Positions 19,256 through 27,599 of a stretch of 64,000 nucleotides of DNA are shown here, piece by piece. The notes below the pieces were generated by a model, which saw only the letters and a program-made list of their open reading frames with translations, had not been told where the DNA came from and ran no database searches. Positions within the stretch are counted from its first letter, which is position 1. Each line of letters opens with the position of its first letter. A program made the position numbers and the translations under genes. Source of the stretch: JACMLX01 sp031374935 (lineage in GTDB: Bacteria; Gemmatimonadota; Gemmatimonadetes; Gemmatimonadales; Gemmatimonadaceae). Where the stretch lies: assembly GCA_031374935.1 (NCBI GenBank), contig JANMHB010000077.1, positions 44,234 to 108,233 of the forward strand, in the 5' to 3' direction.

Positions 19256-21279
19256 GGTGTGCGATGCAGTCGAACGATGGTGCCGGGCAGCACCGAAGTG
19301 CCCGCGGCGGGCGATGTGCCGCTGCCGTCCAGCGAATCGACCACGACACGAAAACCCTGTTCATGCAGCGTGAGCAGTGCCTCGCGCAACGTCAGCCCTG
19401 ACACCCGTGGCACTGGCCGTGGCGTTACCGGAGGCGCCGGCGCGGTGCGCAAGCCCGGCGTCATCGCGATCACGTACGGAACAGCGCCATCGCCCACCTC
19501 GCCGCGTGCGCGGCGCGGCGGTCGCGGCGCCATCGGTTCGGACCCGACCAGCGCAGAATCGAGCACCGAATCCGGGGCGGCGACCGGCGCGACAGCTTGG
19601 CTTGCGAGTTCGCGACGATCGATCGAGGTACGCGACGAGGCGAAGGCGCCCTCGATGACCGCCTTCAGAATCGGGGCCGCAACCACACCACCGTAGATCT
19701 GTCCCGACCGCGGGCGATCCAACTTGGCCAGGACGACGAGTTGCGGCGCATCAGCGGGAAAGAGTCCGACGAAGCTGGCCGTATAGTCACCGGAGTTGTA
19801 ACTGCCATTGCGGAGCAGCTTGGTCGTGCCCGACTTGCCCGCCAGCTCGAACTTGGTGAGTAGCGCGCTCCTTCCCGTGCCTTCGGTGATCGTGTGCTTG
19901 AGTACTTCGCGCATCGCGCGCGCCACGTCACTCGAGAAGACGCGCCGCACGACACGCGGTCGATGTTGCCAGCGGAGCGACCCATCAGGGTTGTGTATCG
20001 ACTTCACCAGTGTCGGCTCCATCAGCAGGCCGTCATTGGCGATGGCCCCGTAGGCGAGCGCAAGCTGCAGCGGCGTGACGGTCAGTTCGTACCCCATGGC
20101 CATGGATGACGGCGTGTACTGATCCCACTTGCCGAGCGGCCGCAGCCGCCCCTGCGACTCGCCGGGATATGACACGCCGGTCAGCGCGCCGAAGCCCAGA
20201 TTGCGCAGCAGCTCATAGTGCGTGCGATTCGGCATCCGGTCTCGCAGGAGCACGATACCGATGTTGCTCGAGTAGGCCAGGATATCAGTGACCGTCATGC
20301 GCGCGGCGACGTGCGCATCGGTGAGCGTCCGGATGCCCTTGTACTTGAGGCTCCCGCTGTAGGTGTCGATGACTTCGTCGGGCCTGGTGCGTCCGTCGGC
20401 GAGCAACTGGGCCACGATGAACGGCTTGAGGGTCGAGCCGGGTTCGTACGGATCCGTCAGTGCGGTCAGCTTCGAGGCGACGCCGCTCCGCGTCCGACTC
20501 GCGAGGGCGATGATCTCGCCGGTGCGAGGGTTGAGGACAACCACGTCACCACCGTCCGCCCCGTTGAGCAACACGGCGCGCTCGAGCGCCTCTTCCGCGA
20601 TGTCCTGCAGATTGTAGTTGATCGAGAGCGTCAACTCGTTGCCTGCCACCGGCGGAACGATCGGTGCGTCGGGGGTTTCGAGGCGATCACCGCGACCGGT
20701 CTTGATCAGCTGCCGCGAACCGGTCACCCCCTGGAGCAGCGAGTCGAGCGACAGTTCGAGACCGCTGACGGCGCGCTCACCATCCAAGGCACCGACGACC
20801 GCGCGCACGCCGCGCGACTGTATCGTGATGGTCCGGGCCATCTCGTAGTTGGCATAGACGCCGCGCATCCCGATGATCGGTCCGGCGTCGGCCATCTGAT
20901 AGCGACCGGGCAGGTTGATCCACTTGCGCGATGTATCGAGCGCTCGCCGGGCGAATGTGGCCGGCGCCCGAAGCCGCGTCAGCGTGCGCGCGAGCACCAG
21001 CCGATCGGCACGTCGCACTTCGCGCGGTGCGATATTGAACGACACCATGCCGCGGCTCTCGACGAGTGGCGTTCCGCTCGCGTCCAGCATCCGCCCGCGT
21101 GGTGCCGGTAAACGCTCGAGCCGCGTCTGCTGGCGGACGGCGAGCTGCGCCCACTCGTTGCCGTTGACCAGCTGGACATGTGCGGCCTTGAGCAGGATCG
21201 CGACGGCGAACAGCGTGACGCCCCACTCGAGCAGGGTGAATCGGTCACGGAGCCCGTTCCATCGTTCACGGAGCGACAT
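19252..21279 (-). CDS. ftsI: Septal transpeptidase FtsI/PBP3-like with C-terminal PASTA domain
   Basis: Class B penicillin-binding protein that cross-links septal peptidoglycan with FtsW. From ATG 21279 it has 675 residues: a basic start, one membrane helix (about 17-34), a PBP dimer/pedestal region, and the transpeptidase domain. Catalytic motifs are S282-T-L-K285, SSN (337-339) and KSGT (482-485). A proline-rich linker leads to one PASTA domain at about 620-675, a domain that binds uncross-linked peptidoglycan. This is the Spo0VD/actinobacterial-style architecture. ATG 21279 has GGAGG six bases upstream and overlaps ftsL by 14 bases. A longer frame to 21399 lacks family similarity. Confidence 0.95.
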   Translation of the reverse strand: MSLRERWNGLRDRFTLLEWGVTLFAVAILLKAAHVQLVNGNEWAQLAVRQQTRLERLPAPRGRMLDASGTPLVESRGMVSFNIAPREVRRADRLVLARTLTRLRAPATFARRALDTSRKWINLPGRYQMADAGPIIGMRGVYANYEMARTITIQSRGVRAVVGALDGERAVSGLELSLDSLLQGVTGSRQLIKTGRGDRLETPDAPIVPPVAGNELTLSINYNLQDIAEEALERAVLLNGADGGDVVVLNPRTGEIIALASRTRSGVASKLTALTDPYEPGSTLKPFIVAQLLADGRTRPDEVIDTYSGSLKYKGIRTLTDAHVAARMTVTDILAYSSNIGIVLLRDRMPNRTHYELLRNLGFGALTGVSYPGESQGRLRPLGKWDQYTPSSMAMGYELTVTPLQLALAYGAIANDGLLMEPTLVKSIHNPDGSLRWQHRPRVVRRVFSSDVARAMREVLKHTITEGTGRSALLTKFELAGKSGTTKLLRNGSYNSGDYTASFVGLFPADAPQLVVLAKLDRPRSGQIYGGVVAAPILKAVIEGAFASSRTSIDRRELASQAVAPVAAPDSVLDSALVGSEPMAPRPPRRARGEVGDGAVPYVIAMTPGLRTAPAPPVTPRPVPRVSGLTLREALLTLHEQGFRVVVDSLDGSGTSPAAGTSVLPGTIVRLHRTP

Positions 21280-21583
21280 GCGACGCCTCCGATACCGGCA
21301 GATCGATGACCTGTGCGACCGACGGCCGACGCATGCCGAGCGTGGATTCGACGATGGGACCGAGCCGGTTTCGGCTCGACGCGGACAGGATGTCCGCATC
21401 GAGCTTGATCACTTCGCCACTGAGCTGTGTCCGCGTGCGCTCGATGCCACTCAGATCCCGCTGCAGTCTGCGGCCGTAGTCGCGACGGGCGATGACGCCG
21501 ACGGCGACGATGAGGAAGCCGACGAGGAACAGCGCAACCGTGGTGCGCCCACGGCGCTTCGGGGCTACGCGGCGCGCTGCCAT
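21266..21583 (-). CDS. ftsL: Cell division protein FtsL-like
   Basis: A 105-residue bitopic protein in the classic ftsL slot between rsmH and ftsI. A basic cytoplasmic start (MAARRVAPKRRGR) is followed by one membrane helix (about residues 15-32) and a periplasmic segment of leucine-zipper or coiled-coil type (RRLQRDLSGIERTRTQLSGEVIKLDADI). FtsL forms a complex with FtsB and FtsQ and activates FtsW-FtsI. Family sequence identity is very low, so the assignment rests on topology, size and gene order. It overlaps rsmH by 19 bases and ftsI by 14. Confidence 0.88.
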   Translation of the reverse strand: MAARRVAPKRRGRTTVALFLVGFLIVAVGVIARRDYGRRLQRDLSGIERTRTQLSGEVIKLDADILSASSRNRLGPIVESTLGMRRPSVAQVIDLPVSEASHVAP

Positions 21584-22560
21584 ATGCGAAGATGCGCGCT
21601 GCGGGCGCGAGGGTTGAGCGCAATCTCGCCGGCGTCGGCGACAATGGCTTTGCGTGTGTGCAGCAGGCCGAGCGCGACACCGTCACACTGACAGAACGGC
21701 GCGCGTGGAGGGCAGGAGCAGGCAGCGCTCCAGTCCCGGAAGGCATGTTTCACGAGTCGATCTTCACCAGAGTGATAGGCCATCACCAGAAACAATCCAC
21801 CGGGCACCAGCCGATCACGCAGCGCCGGCAATGCACGCGTGAGCCCGGCCAGCTCGTCGTTCACCGCAATGCGCAGCGCCTGAAAGAGGCGCGCAAAATC
21901 GGACGGGCCAGCCCGCGCGCCGAGTGTCGCACGAATGGCATTCACAAAATCGTCGCTGACCACGAACGGGCGCAAGGCGCGCCGCTCGATCACCGCACGC
22001 GCCAGTCGATGTGCACGTGGCTCATCGCCGTAGGCCTTGAAGGCATGCACCAGCGTCGGCTCGTCTTCCGTGTTGAGCCACTCCGCCGCCGTCGGGCCGC
22101 GCGCGTCCATACGCATGTCGAGTGGTGCGCCGATCCGGAACGAGAAGCCGCGCGTGTCGTCATCGAGCTGCCTCGACGACACGCCGAGATCGAGCAGAAT
22201 GGCGTCGAATCGCCGGCCGGTGAGCGCGGGCACCGAGTCGATGTCGGCATAGTTGCACTGCACGACATCGAGCGAGCCGCGGGCGATCTCGCCAACGAGC
22301 CGTGCGCTGGCAACTGCGATGGCCGCAGGATCACGATCGAGCGCGGTGACGCGCTTCCCGGCGTCAAGCAGGGCCGCCGTGTGCCCACCACCGCCGAGCG
22401 TGCCATCGAGCACCGTGGCGGCGTTGACACACGCCTCCAGCACCGCACCGACCAGCACCGGTGCATGGTAGGGTGTGGCAAAGGCGAGTGCGGTCGGCGG
22501 CAATGGTGCGGCGATCATCGCGGGCGGCTGAGGGGGAACAGACGCTGGCAATCTAGCCAT
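21565..22560 (-). CDS. rsmH: 16S rRNA m4C1402 methyltransferase RsmH (MraW)
   Basis: SAM-dependent methyltransferase that modifies N4 of C1402 in 16S rRNA and commonly opens dcw clusters. The SAM motif VLDGTLGGGGHTAALL, the DLGVSSRQLDD segment, the GAPLDMRMD segment and the C-terminal LVMAYHSGEDRLVKHAF (equivalent to the usual ISFHSLEDR) are all visible. ATG 22560 gives 331 residues. A TTG three codons earlier is the other option. mraZ, which usually precedes rsmH, is not present upstream. Confidence 0.95.
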   Translation of the reverse strand: MARLPASVPPQPPAMIAAPLPPTALAFATPYHAPVLVGAVLEACVNAATVLDGTLGGGGHTAALLDAGKRVTALDRDPAAIAVASARLVGEIARGSLDVVQCNYADIDSVPALTGRRFDAILLDLGVSSRQLDDDTRGFSFRIGAPLDMRMDARGPTAAEWLNTEDEPTLVHAFKAYGDEPRAHRLARAVIERRALRPFVVSDDFVNAIRATLGARAGPSDFARLFQALRIAVNDELAGLTRALPALRDRLVPGGLFLVMAYHSGEDRLVKHAFRDWSAACSCPPRAPFCQCDGVALGLLHTRKAIVADAGEIALNPRARSAHLRIWQRAA

Positions 22561-22618
22561 CCCTTGCAAACCTGCGACGGCGCGGCGCAGCGCGCGTTCA
22601 GGCGCAGCGAGAACGAGC

Positions 22619-22651
22619 GAGCGCCCGCCGTCGCAAGGACGGCGGGCGCTC
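22619..22651 (-). terminator. Stem-loop between TPR gene and dcw cluster
   Basis: A 14-bp perfect inverted repeat (22619-22632 with 22638-22651, loop 22633-22637) lies between the stop of the TPR gene at 22713 and rsmH. In the minus direction it is followed by a mixed, modestly T-containing tail (GTTCTCGC), so it lacks a good U tract. It probably ends the upstream TPR gene and insulates the dcw operon. Confidence 0.6.
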
Positions 22652-22712
22652 CGTTGTTCCAGCCTGTGTCGCGGTCACCAACCGGCCAGCGGTCCGACCA
22701 GCGACGATCGTA

Positions 22713-24437
22713 CTACGGCTTGCAGAGGGCCTTTTCGGCCTGCTCGGCGTTCGGAATGAGCTGCCCGAGGAAGGTCATGTACTGTCCCGCCGCCTGCGGC
22801 GCAAAACGGCCGCCGGCAGGAATGTTCACCTGTCCGACCGCGAACTGCTCCTTGGCTTGCCGGACCAGCGCGCAATTCTTGCCCTCTACACCAGCCTTGA
22901 GCAGCGCCTGTCCGCGCTTGGTGGACACGACGCCGACCAGGAACTTCGACTGCAGGCGCTGCTCGGGCGCGGTGACGTTGGCGTCGGCAAAGCTCAGGAA
23001 GCTCAGCGCGGTCGCGTACTCGGCGTCCGGCGTGTCGGGCTTCAGGTCGCGCTGCAGCGTGTTACCGAGCGACAACGCGACGGCCCCGGCGAGTGTGCTG
23101 TCGGTGCCCTTCCGTGCTGCGGTGAGCGCAGTGATGGCGCTATCCGGCTGCTTGAGCTCGATGTAGAGCTGTGCCAACTGCAACTGCCCCTTCTCCACGT
23201 TCGCATCGAGGGTGAGCGCCTTCTTCAGGGTCTCGACGGCCTGCTGCGTCTGCCCTGCGGCGCGCTGCGCCTGCGCGGCGACCACCAGCAGACTGGCATT
23301 CTCCGGGAACTTGGCAACACCCTTGGCGATCTCTTCGGCGGCCTTGGCGGGCTGGCTGTCGGCGCTGTAGGCAGCCGACATGCGAAAGAAGTAGCTCGTG
23401 TCGGCCATCGCGGTGTCGAGCGCGGCCAGTTCGGTCCCGGTGCGAATCGCGGCCTTGGTCTCACGCGCGGCGAGCTCGACGAGGAACTGGGTCCGCATCA
23501 GCGCGGCGTCACCTGGGTTGTCTTCGACTGCCTTGCGGATGATCGGCAGGGCCACGCCCGGGTTTCCAGCGCCGGCAATCGCCTTGGTCACGTCATCAAC
23601 CAGGCGTGTGTTGGTCGGGTCGGCTGCGATCAGGCCCGTGTAGGCCTGAATCATCTTGTTGGCGTTGATGGAGTCACGCGGGTTGGCCAGGTTACGGCGG
23701 CGATAGATGTCACCCGCGATCGACAGCGCCCGACGGCTGCGGGAGTCGATGTTGAGAATTTCCTCGGCCATCGTCAGCTGCGCTTCGTCGGTCGCCTTCG
23801 TCTCGAACATCGCGTTCAACAGGCAGGTCCGGGCAATCACCGCCTTGGGGAAGAGCGCGATGCCTTCCCGGGCCGCGGCCATGGCCTTGTCCCAGTTCTT
23901 TTCGCGGGCGGCGTTGACGCAGTTCTTCTCCGGCACGAGCTGCTTCCGTGCTTCCACGAGTTCGGCCGCGATCAATTTTGCGGCGTCACCCGCCTTGGGG
24001 GCCGCCGCCAGGGTCAGCGGCTGCGCCAGCGACGGATCGCGCACCAGATGCAAGGTGGCCTCGATCCGCCAGGCCTCGCCCTCGCGCCGGACGGTGCCCT
24101 GCACAAACTCATCGGCACGCAGTTGGCGACCGAGCTCACGGGCGTCATTCGAGGAGAGCGGCTCGTCCTTGCGATAGCCCGAGGCTTCGAGCACCGCGTT
24201 GATCTCGGTGTTCGGGATCTGCCAGAGCTGCTTGTACGGGACCTCCGAACCCATGCGGGAACGCAACGCGTCCGCCGCCTGCACGCCGGAGTTGCCCGGC
24301 GTCGCGGTCCGGAACGTCAGCACCATCATCCGCGGCGTGTTGGGATCGGGGACACGCGCCACCTGCGCATCGAGCGCGCACGTCAAGCTGCCGGCGACGA
24401 GACCAAGCCACGCGATCTGAGGAATCCGAACGCTCAC
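22713..24437 (-). CDS. Secreted TPR-repeat protein
   Basis: A 574-residue protein with a signal peptide (about residues 1-24, ending ALDAQ), hence periplasmic or outer-membrane associated. Residues about 33-140 form an alpha/beta region (MMVLTFRTATPGNSGVQAADALRSRM, then ELGRQLRADEFVQGTVRRE) that resembles the TolB N-terminal/FlgO-type fold seen ahead of TPRs in signalling proteins. That comparison is by eye. The rest is a chain of degenerate tetratricopeptide repeats with alternating Ala/Leu/Tyr helices. It is a monocistronic-looking gene between tRNA-Val and the dcw cluster with a hairpin after its stop. Function unknown; a scaffold for protein assembly is likely. Confidence 0.8.
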   Translation of the reverse strand: MSVRIPQIAWLGLVAGSLTCALDAQVARVPDPNTPRMMVLTFRTATPGNSGVQAADALRSRMGSEVPYKQLWQIPNTEINAVLEASGYRKDEPLSSNDARELGRQLRADEFVQGTVRREGEAWRIEATLHLVRDPSLAQPLTLAAAPKAGDAAKLIAAELVEARKQLVPEKNCVNAAREKNWDKAMAAAREGIALFPKAVIARTCLLNAMFETKATDEAQLTMAEEILNIDSRSRRALSIAGDIYRRRNLANPRDSINANKMIQAYTGLIAADPTNTRLVDDVTKAIAGAGNPGVALPIIRKAVEDNPGDAALMRTQFLVELAARETKAAIRTGTELAALDTAMADTSYFFRMSAAYSADSQPAKAAEEIAKGVAKFPENASLLVVAAQAQRAAGQTQQAVETLKKALTLDANVEKGQLQLAQLYIELKQPDSAITALTAARKGTDSTLAGAVALSLGNTLQRDLKPDTPDAEYATALSFLSFADANVTAPEQRLQSKFLVGVVSTKRGQALLKAGVEGKNCALVRQAKEQFAVGQVNIPAGGRFAPQAAGQYMTFLGQLIPNAEQAEKALCKP

Positions 24438-24505
24438 TGACGACCTCCACGATAGGTAGTGCCGATTGGGCTGCCGCGTCGTGCCGCAGCCCGATGATGT
24501 GCAGG

Positions 24506-24579
24506 TGGGCGAAGAGGGATTCGAACCCCCGACCCCCTGTGTGTAAGACAGGTGCTCTAACCAGCTGAGCTATTCGCCC
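24506..24579 (-). tRNA. tRNA-Val (anticodon TAC)
   Basis: A 74-base cloverleaf reads on the minus strand. Acceptor arm GGGCGAA pairs with TTCGCCC, followed by discriminator A. The D arm reads TAGCTCAGCTGGTTAGAGCA. The anticodon stem CCTGT/ACAGG encloses loop CTTACAC with anticodon TAC. The T arm reads GGGGGTTCGAATCCCTC. The CCA end is not encoded. It decodes GUA and probably other valine codons by wobble. Confidence 0.97.
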
Positions 24580-24769
24580 AACGAACCGCCACCGGCCCGC
24601 ACACGGCCAGTCCTGCCCATCATGCAGTGGTAGCGCCCCTTAGGCGGAAAAGTGCCCGCCGCCGGTAACGAGGGCAAGCGCACACAATACGGGAACACCC
24701 TCTCTGCCTTGCGCTTAACCGGATCGTAACGTTGACGCGACGCCGGCGACGAGTTTCGCCGACCGTCGC
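24580..24769. other. Intergenic region upstream of tRNA-Val
   Basis: About 190 bases between the tRNA and the small membrane-protein gene. It must contain the tRNA promoter on the minus strand, but I cannot pick a convincing -35/-10 pair. No repeat or coding region is evident. Confidence 0.4.
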
Positions 24770-24940
24770 CTACTTCAGAATCGCGATCGGAACGAGCACA
24801 CAGTAGCCCAGCACCAGCAGGAGTGGAGCAAAGGTGGTTCCACCACGGGCCAGGTCGGCGTACCCAAGGGCCAGCGAAGCGGCAGCCAGCCCCCACCAGA
24901 GGATGGGGCGGCGCGGTGTTTCAGTCTCGGAGGATGCCAT
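24770..24940 (-). CDS. Small two-helix membrane protein (56 aa)
   Basis: A short frame of 56 codons plus stop begins MASSETETPRRPILWWGLAA and is followed by two hydrophobic stretches (about residues 13-28 and 37-54) separated by the polar loop GYADLARGGTT. The hydrophobic-polar-hydrophobic pattern, an Arg-rich cytoplasmic start and the location 34 bases after the peptidase gene support a real gene. No good Shine-Dalgarno is visible; the bases before the ATG are pyrimidine-rich. Function unknown. Confidence 0.6.
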   Translation of the reverse strand: MASSETETPRRPILWWGLAAASLALGYADLARGGTTFAPLLLVLGYCVLVPIAILK

Positions 24941-24974
24941 AGGGTGCGGAGGCTATGCGAGGCGCGGGAGCGGG

Positions 24975-26024
24975 TCAAGCATCTGGCGCAGACTGACCCT
25001 TCCCACTGCCGATGGATCGGAGCAGCGAGTCGAGCGCCCGAGTGCGGGCGGCCCCCTCCGTCTCTGACTCGCGCTCGCGCATCAGCGCGAGTCGTGCCTG
25101 CTGCTCCCGGCGCTTCATCCGCCAGAGCGGAAGCAGCGCGATCACGAGCAGCAGCACCGCGGCCGCCGAGTCCACGCCGACGGCGAGAAATGCGAATCGC
25201 CAGCGCGTGCGGCGCTGCCAGTCGCGCTCGAAACGCTCCGCAGTCATGGCGTGCACTCGTCGCGTGGCCAGATCGAAGCTGCCGCGCTCGTGCATCGCGG
25301 CGAGCAGCGGTTCCAGGCCATTGTCCCGATCCAGCGCAGCCAGATCCGACACCGCACGCAGCGAGAGCGCGTAGCCAGCCCGTGCCTCGGTCGCCGAGGG
25401 GCTGGCGAGCATCGAGTCCAGCCCGGTCAAGGTCGGCAGCGTCCGAAACAGCAACGCGACGTTGGTGGCGAGGAACCCGTCATCGCGCTCCTCGCCGGCA
25501 GCGAAACTCGCATACCCTTCCGAGAACCAGAGCGGAGCAGCGGCACCAACGGCATCGTTGAGCGCGATATGCGCCAATTCATGACGGAGGACCTGCATCG
25601 GATTCCCCGCCGCCACGCCGGCGCGCCCTCCCTGCACCACCACGCGATGCTGCTCGACGAAGGCGACGGCCGCGGCCCACCGTCGTGAGACGCTCCCGGT
25701 CCATTCATGGAATACGGCCGCGTCCGGCGCAATCTGAATCACGATCCGTGTTGTTCCGCGCGGCAGACCAGGGAAGGAATCCCGGCGCGTCGCCTGATCC
25801 AGCACCGACGCGGCCATCGTCGCGTCAACCGGATAGTGGACGACGGTGAAGCGGCCACGGTCAACGCGGATGGCGCCTGGCGGCGCGCCGCCGACCGACG
25901 CGAACGGCACGACCGCCAACAGCAGACCGGGCAGCCAGCCCCGGATCGCGAGCGCTAGGCGACTCGCGAGGGCGCGCCTCCCTCCGCGATCGTGGCCAGC
26001 ATGTCCCTGCACCGCGCACTCCAT
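24975..26024 (-). CDS. Membrane-anchored gluzincin metallopeptidase (peptidase MA-like)
   Basis: A zinc peptidase with the motif RHELAHIAL (HExxH) and a downstream glutamate in WFSEGYASF, the gluzincin signature of the MA/M1-like families. An N-terminal signal or anchor segment (about residues 23-45 from the chosen ATG) and a second hydrophobic helix near residue 285 followed by a basic coiled region (RMKRREQQARLALMRERESE) suggest a protease domain outside and a charged tail inside. The start is uncertain. ATG 26024 overlaps the upstream TPR gene by 70 bases, a GTG at 26060 extends it, and a strong purine stretch (GGAGGGAGG near 25985) has no start codon at a fitting distance. It is at the 3' end of the chemosensory-type operon. 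Confidence 0.75.
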   Translation of the reverse strand: MECAVQGHAGHDRGGRRALASRLALAIRGWLPGLLLAVVPFASVGGAPPGAIRVDRGRFTVVHYPVDATMAASVLDQATRRDSFPGLPRGTTRIVIQIAPDAAVFHEWTGSVSRRWAAAVAFVEQHRVVVQGGRAGVAAGNPMQVLRHELAHIALNDAVGAAAPLWFSEGYASFAAGEERDDGFLATNVALLFRTLPTLTGLDSMLASPSATEARAGYALSLRAVSDLAALDRDNGLEPLLAAMHERGSFDLATRRVHAMTAERFERDWQRRTRWRFAFLAVGVDSAAAVLLLVIALLPLWRMKRREQQARLALMRERESETEGAARTRALDSLLRSIGSGKGQSAPDA

Positions 26025-26989
26025 GGATTGAACTTGTTGAGATCCGCCCCCTTGCGCCACGCGGCGATCGCGTCGTCGGTCCGGTCAGCAAACCAGAGCA
26101 CGCGCCCCAGCTCGAATCGCGCCTCGATCAGGTTCGGGCCCAGCTCGATGGCGCGCAACAACGCCCCGATCGATTCGGCGTAGCGGCGTTCCTCGAAGTG
26201 CACCAGCCCAAGATAGTAGTGCGCGTATAACGTCGCCTTTCGATCAGAATCGAGTGTGATGGCCCGGGTCAGGTGCTCGAGGGCCGTATCGAAATGCCTG
26301 CGCCGCAACAGTACGTAGCCGACGTTGATGTGCGCCAGCGCGTGATCCGGCGCGCGATCCAGCACATGCTGGAAGAGTGCCATGGCCGAATCGAACTTGC
26401 CCTGCGACATCTGGGCCCAGCCGAGCAACGTTTCGGCGTGCGCGTCCCCCGGATTCAGGGTCAGCGCCTTGTCCAGCGCCTCTTCGGCACCCACATAGTC
26501 GCCCGTCGCAATTCGACTCCAGCCACGCTCCACGAAGGTGGACGCGTTCAGCTCGTCGATGACCCTCGGCTGCCCCTGCACTGCGACACCGGCCAACGGG
26601 CGAGCGACCGCGATGGCACCATCCGGGATTCCTGCAGCGCCTGCGGTGGTCGCGGCCGCCGCGAGCGGTGGCGGCGCGGACGCCGGATCCAGACGCGGCG
26701 GAATCGCCTGAGCCGGGATGGCGGCGGAACTGAGCGGCGTCAGCGACGAGCCGCCGCCTGCGCCAAAGCGCGACTTCCACCCGTCCACCAGCGAGCGAAC
26801 GTCACCCTGCAAGGTTTCGATCAGCTGGGCATGTTGCTCGACGGTGCGATGCAGGATGAAGATGCGCTGCTTCAGGAGAATCCCCTGCTCATCGGCAGGC
26901 GTCACCGCCGAGAGTGCGCGCGCGAGATCATCCACCTGCGCACGCAGGGGGCTCAGCACATCGTCCGCTGAGGGCGGGAGGATCGTCAC
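25955..26989 (-). CDS. TPR-repeat protein with N-terminal helical region
   Basis: A 344-residue cytoplasmic-looking protein. Residues about 1-75 form a helical, possibly coiled-coil region (DDLARALSAVTPADEQGILLKQRIFILHRTVEQHAQ), then an Ala/Pro-rich linker. From about 150 a run of at least four canonical TPRs follows, each with the W/G/Y/A/P-type spacing (SRIATGDYVGAEEALDKALTLNPGDAHAETLLGWAQMSQGKFDSAMALF is the region of the first two). It lies 91 bases downstream of cheD. It probably acts as an adaptor within the chemosensory-type system; no enzymatic motif is seen. Confidence 0.8.
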   Translation of the reverse strand: MTILPPSADDVLSPLRAQVDDLARALSAVTPADEQGILLKQRIFILHRTVEQHAQLIETLQGDVRSLVDGWKSRFGAGGGSSLTPLSSAAIPAQAIPPRLDPASAPPPLAAAATTAGAAGIPDGAIAVARPLAGVAVQGQPRVIDELNASTFVERGWSRIATGDYVGAEEALDKALTLNPGDAHAETLLGWAQMSQGKFDSAMALFQHVLDRAPDHALAHINVGYVLLRRRHFDTALEHLTRAITLDSDRKATLYAHYYLGLVHFEERRYAESIGALLRAIELGPNLIEARFELGRVLWFADRTDDAIAAWRKGADLNKFNPWSARCRDMLATIAEGGAPSRVA

Positions 26990-27080
26990 GCAAACTCCGG
27001 AAGGCTATCGTCGGGCGGCCGCGCGTACGCCCTGTCGAGCGCGGCCGCAGCAGACAAGACTATCGGCTTGCCGGCTCCGA

Positions 27081-27599
27081 TCACAGCCATCGCTGGCCAC
27101 CGCGAATCGTCTGCACCATGATCCGCTGGCCGGCGGGTTCGACGAGCACGGAGCGACCCATCTGGCCGCCGACGTCTTCCACGAAAATCGGAACGCCGGC
27201 GCTGGCGAGCGTCCGGCGCGCGACTGCGATGTTCTGCGCCGCAATGTCCGGCATGAACTCGGTCGCGATACCCGGAAACATCGATGCACCGCCAATCAGC
27301 GCCGCTGAGAGTGGCGACGAGCCACCATGGGCGGCCAGCAGCGTCATCAGTGCAGGCACGGCGGTGTCGGCGTACTTGCTCCATGGCCCGCGGGAATCGT
27401 CACACAGTGGCAGCATGCAATGCGCCAGCGCCGCAAGGTGTCGGGACGGGGCGAACAGCACGATGGCGAGGCACGAGCCGAGTCCGACGGTCTTCAATGT
27501 GTGCGCCCCGCGGGCGACGCCGAAGTCCCCCATGCGAATGATCCCACCGGTCGCCGCAACGGTGTCAGCCGTCGGCAGCCTGTCCGTCACGCTGGTCAC
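27081..27599 (-). CDS. cheD: Chemoreceptor glutamine deamidase-type protein CheD
   Basis: A 172-residue CheD. The catalytic triad is intact with the family's spacing: T37, C43 (in TVGLGSC) and H60 (in LAHCMLP). The 6- and 17-residue intervals equal those of Thermotoga CheD (T21, C27, H44). The second conserved block GGASMF and the tail binding region are present. CheD deamidates receptor glutamines and forms a complex with CheC that stimulates its CheY-P phosphatase. Here no receptor gene is nearby, yet cheC is in the same operon, so the CheC-partner role may dominate. It overlaps the upstream DUF4388 gene by 4 bases. Confidence 0.93.
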   Translation of the reverse strand: MTSVTDRLPTADTVAATGGIIRMGDFGVARGAHTLKTVGLGSCLAIVLFAPSRHLAALAHCMLPLCDDSRGPWSKYADTAVPALMTLLAAHGGSSPLSAALIGGASMFPGIATEFMPDIAAQNIAVARRTLASAGVPIFVEDVGGQMGRSVLVEPAGQRIMVQTIRGGQRWL

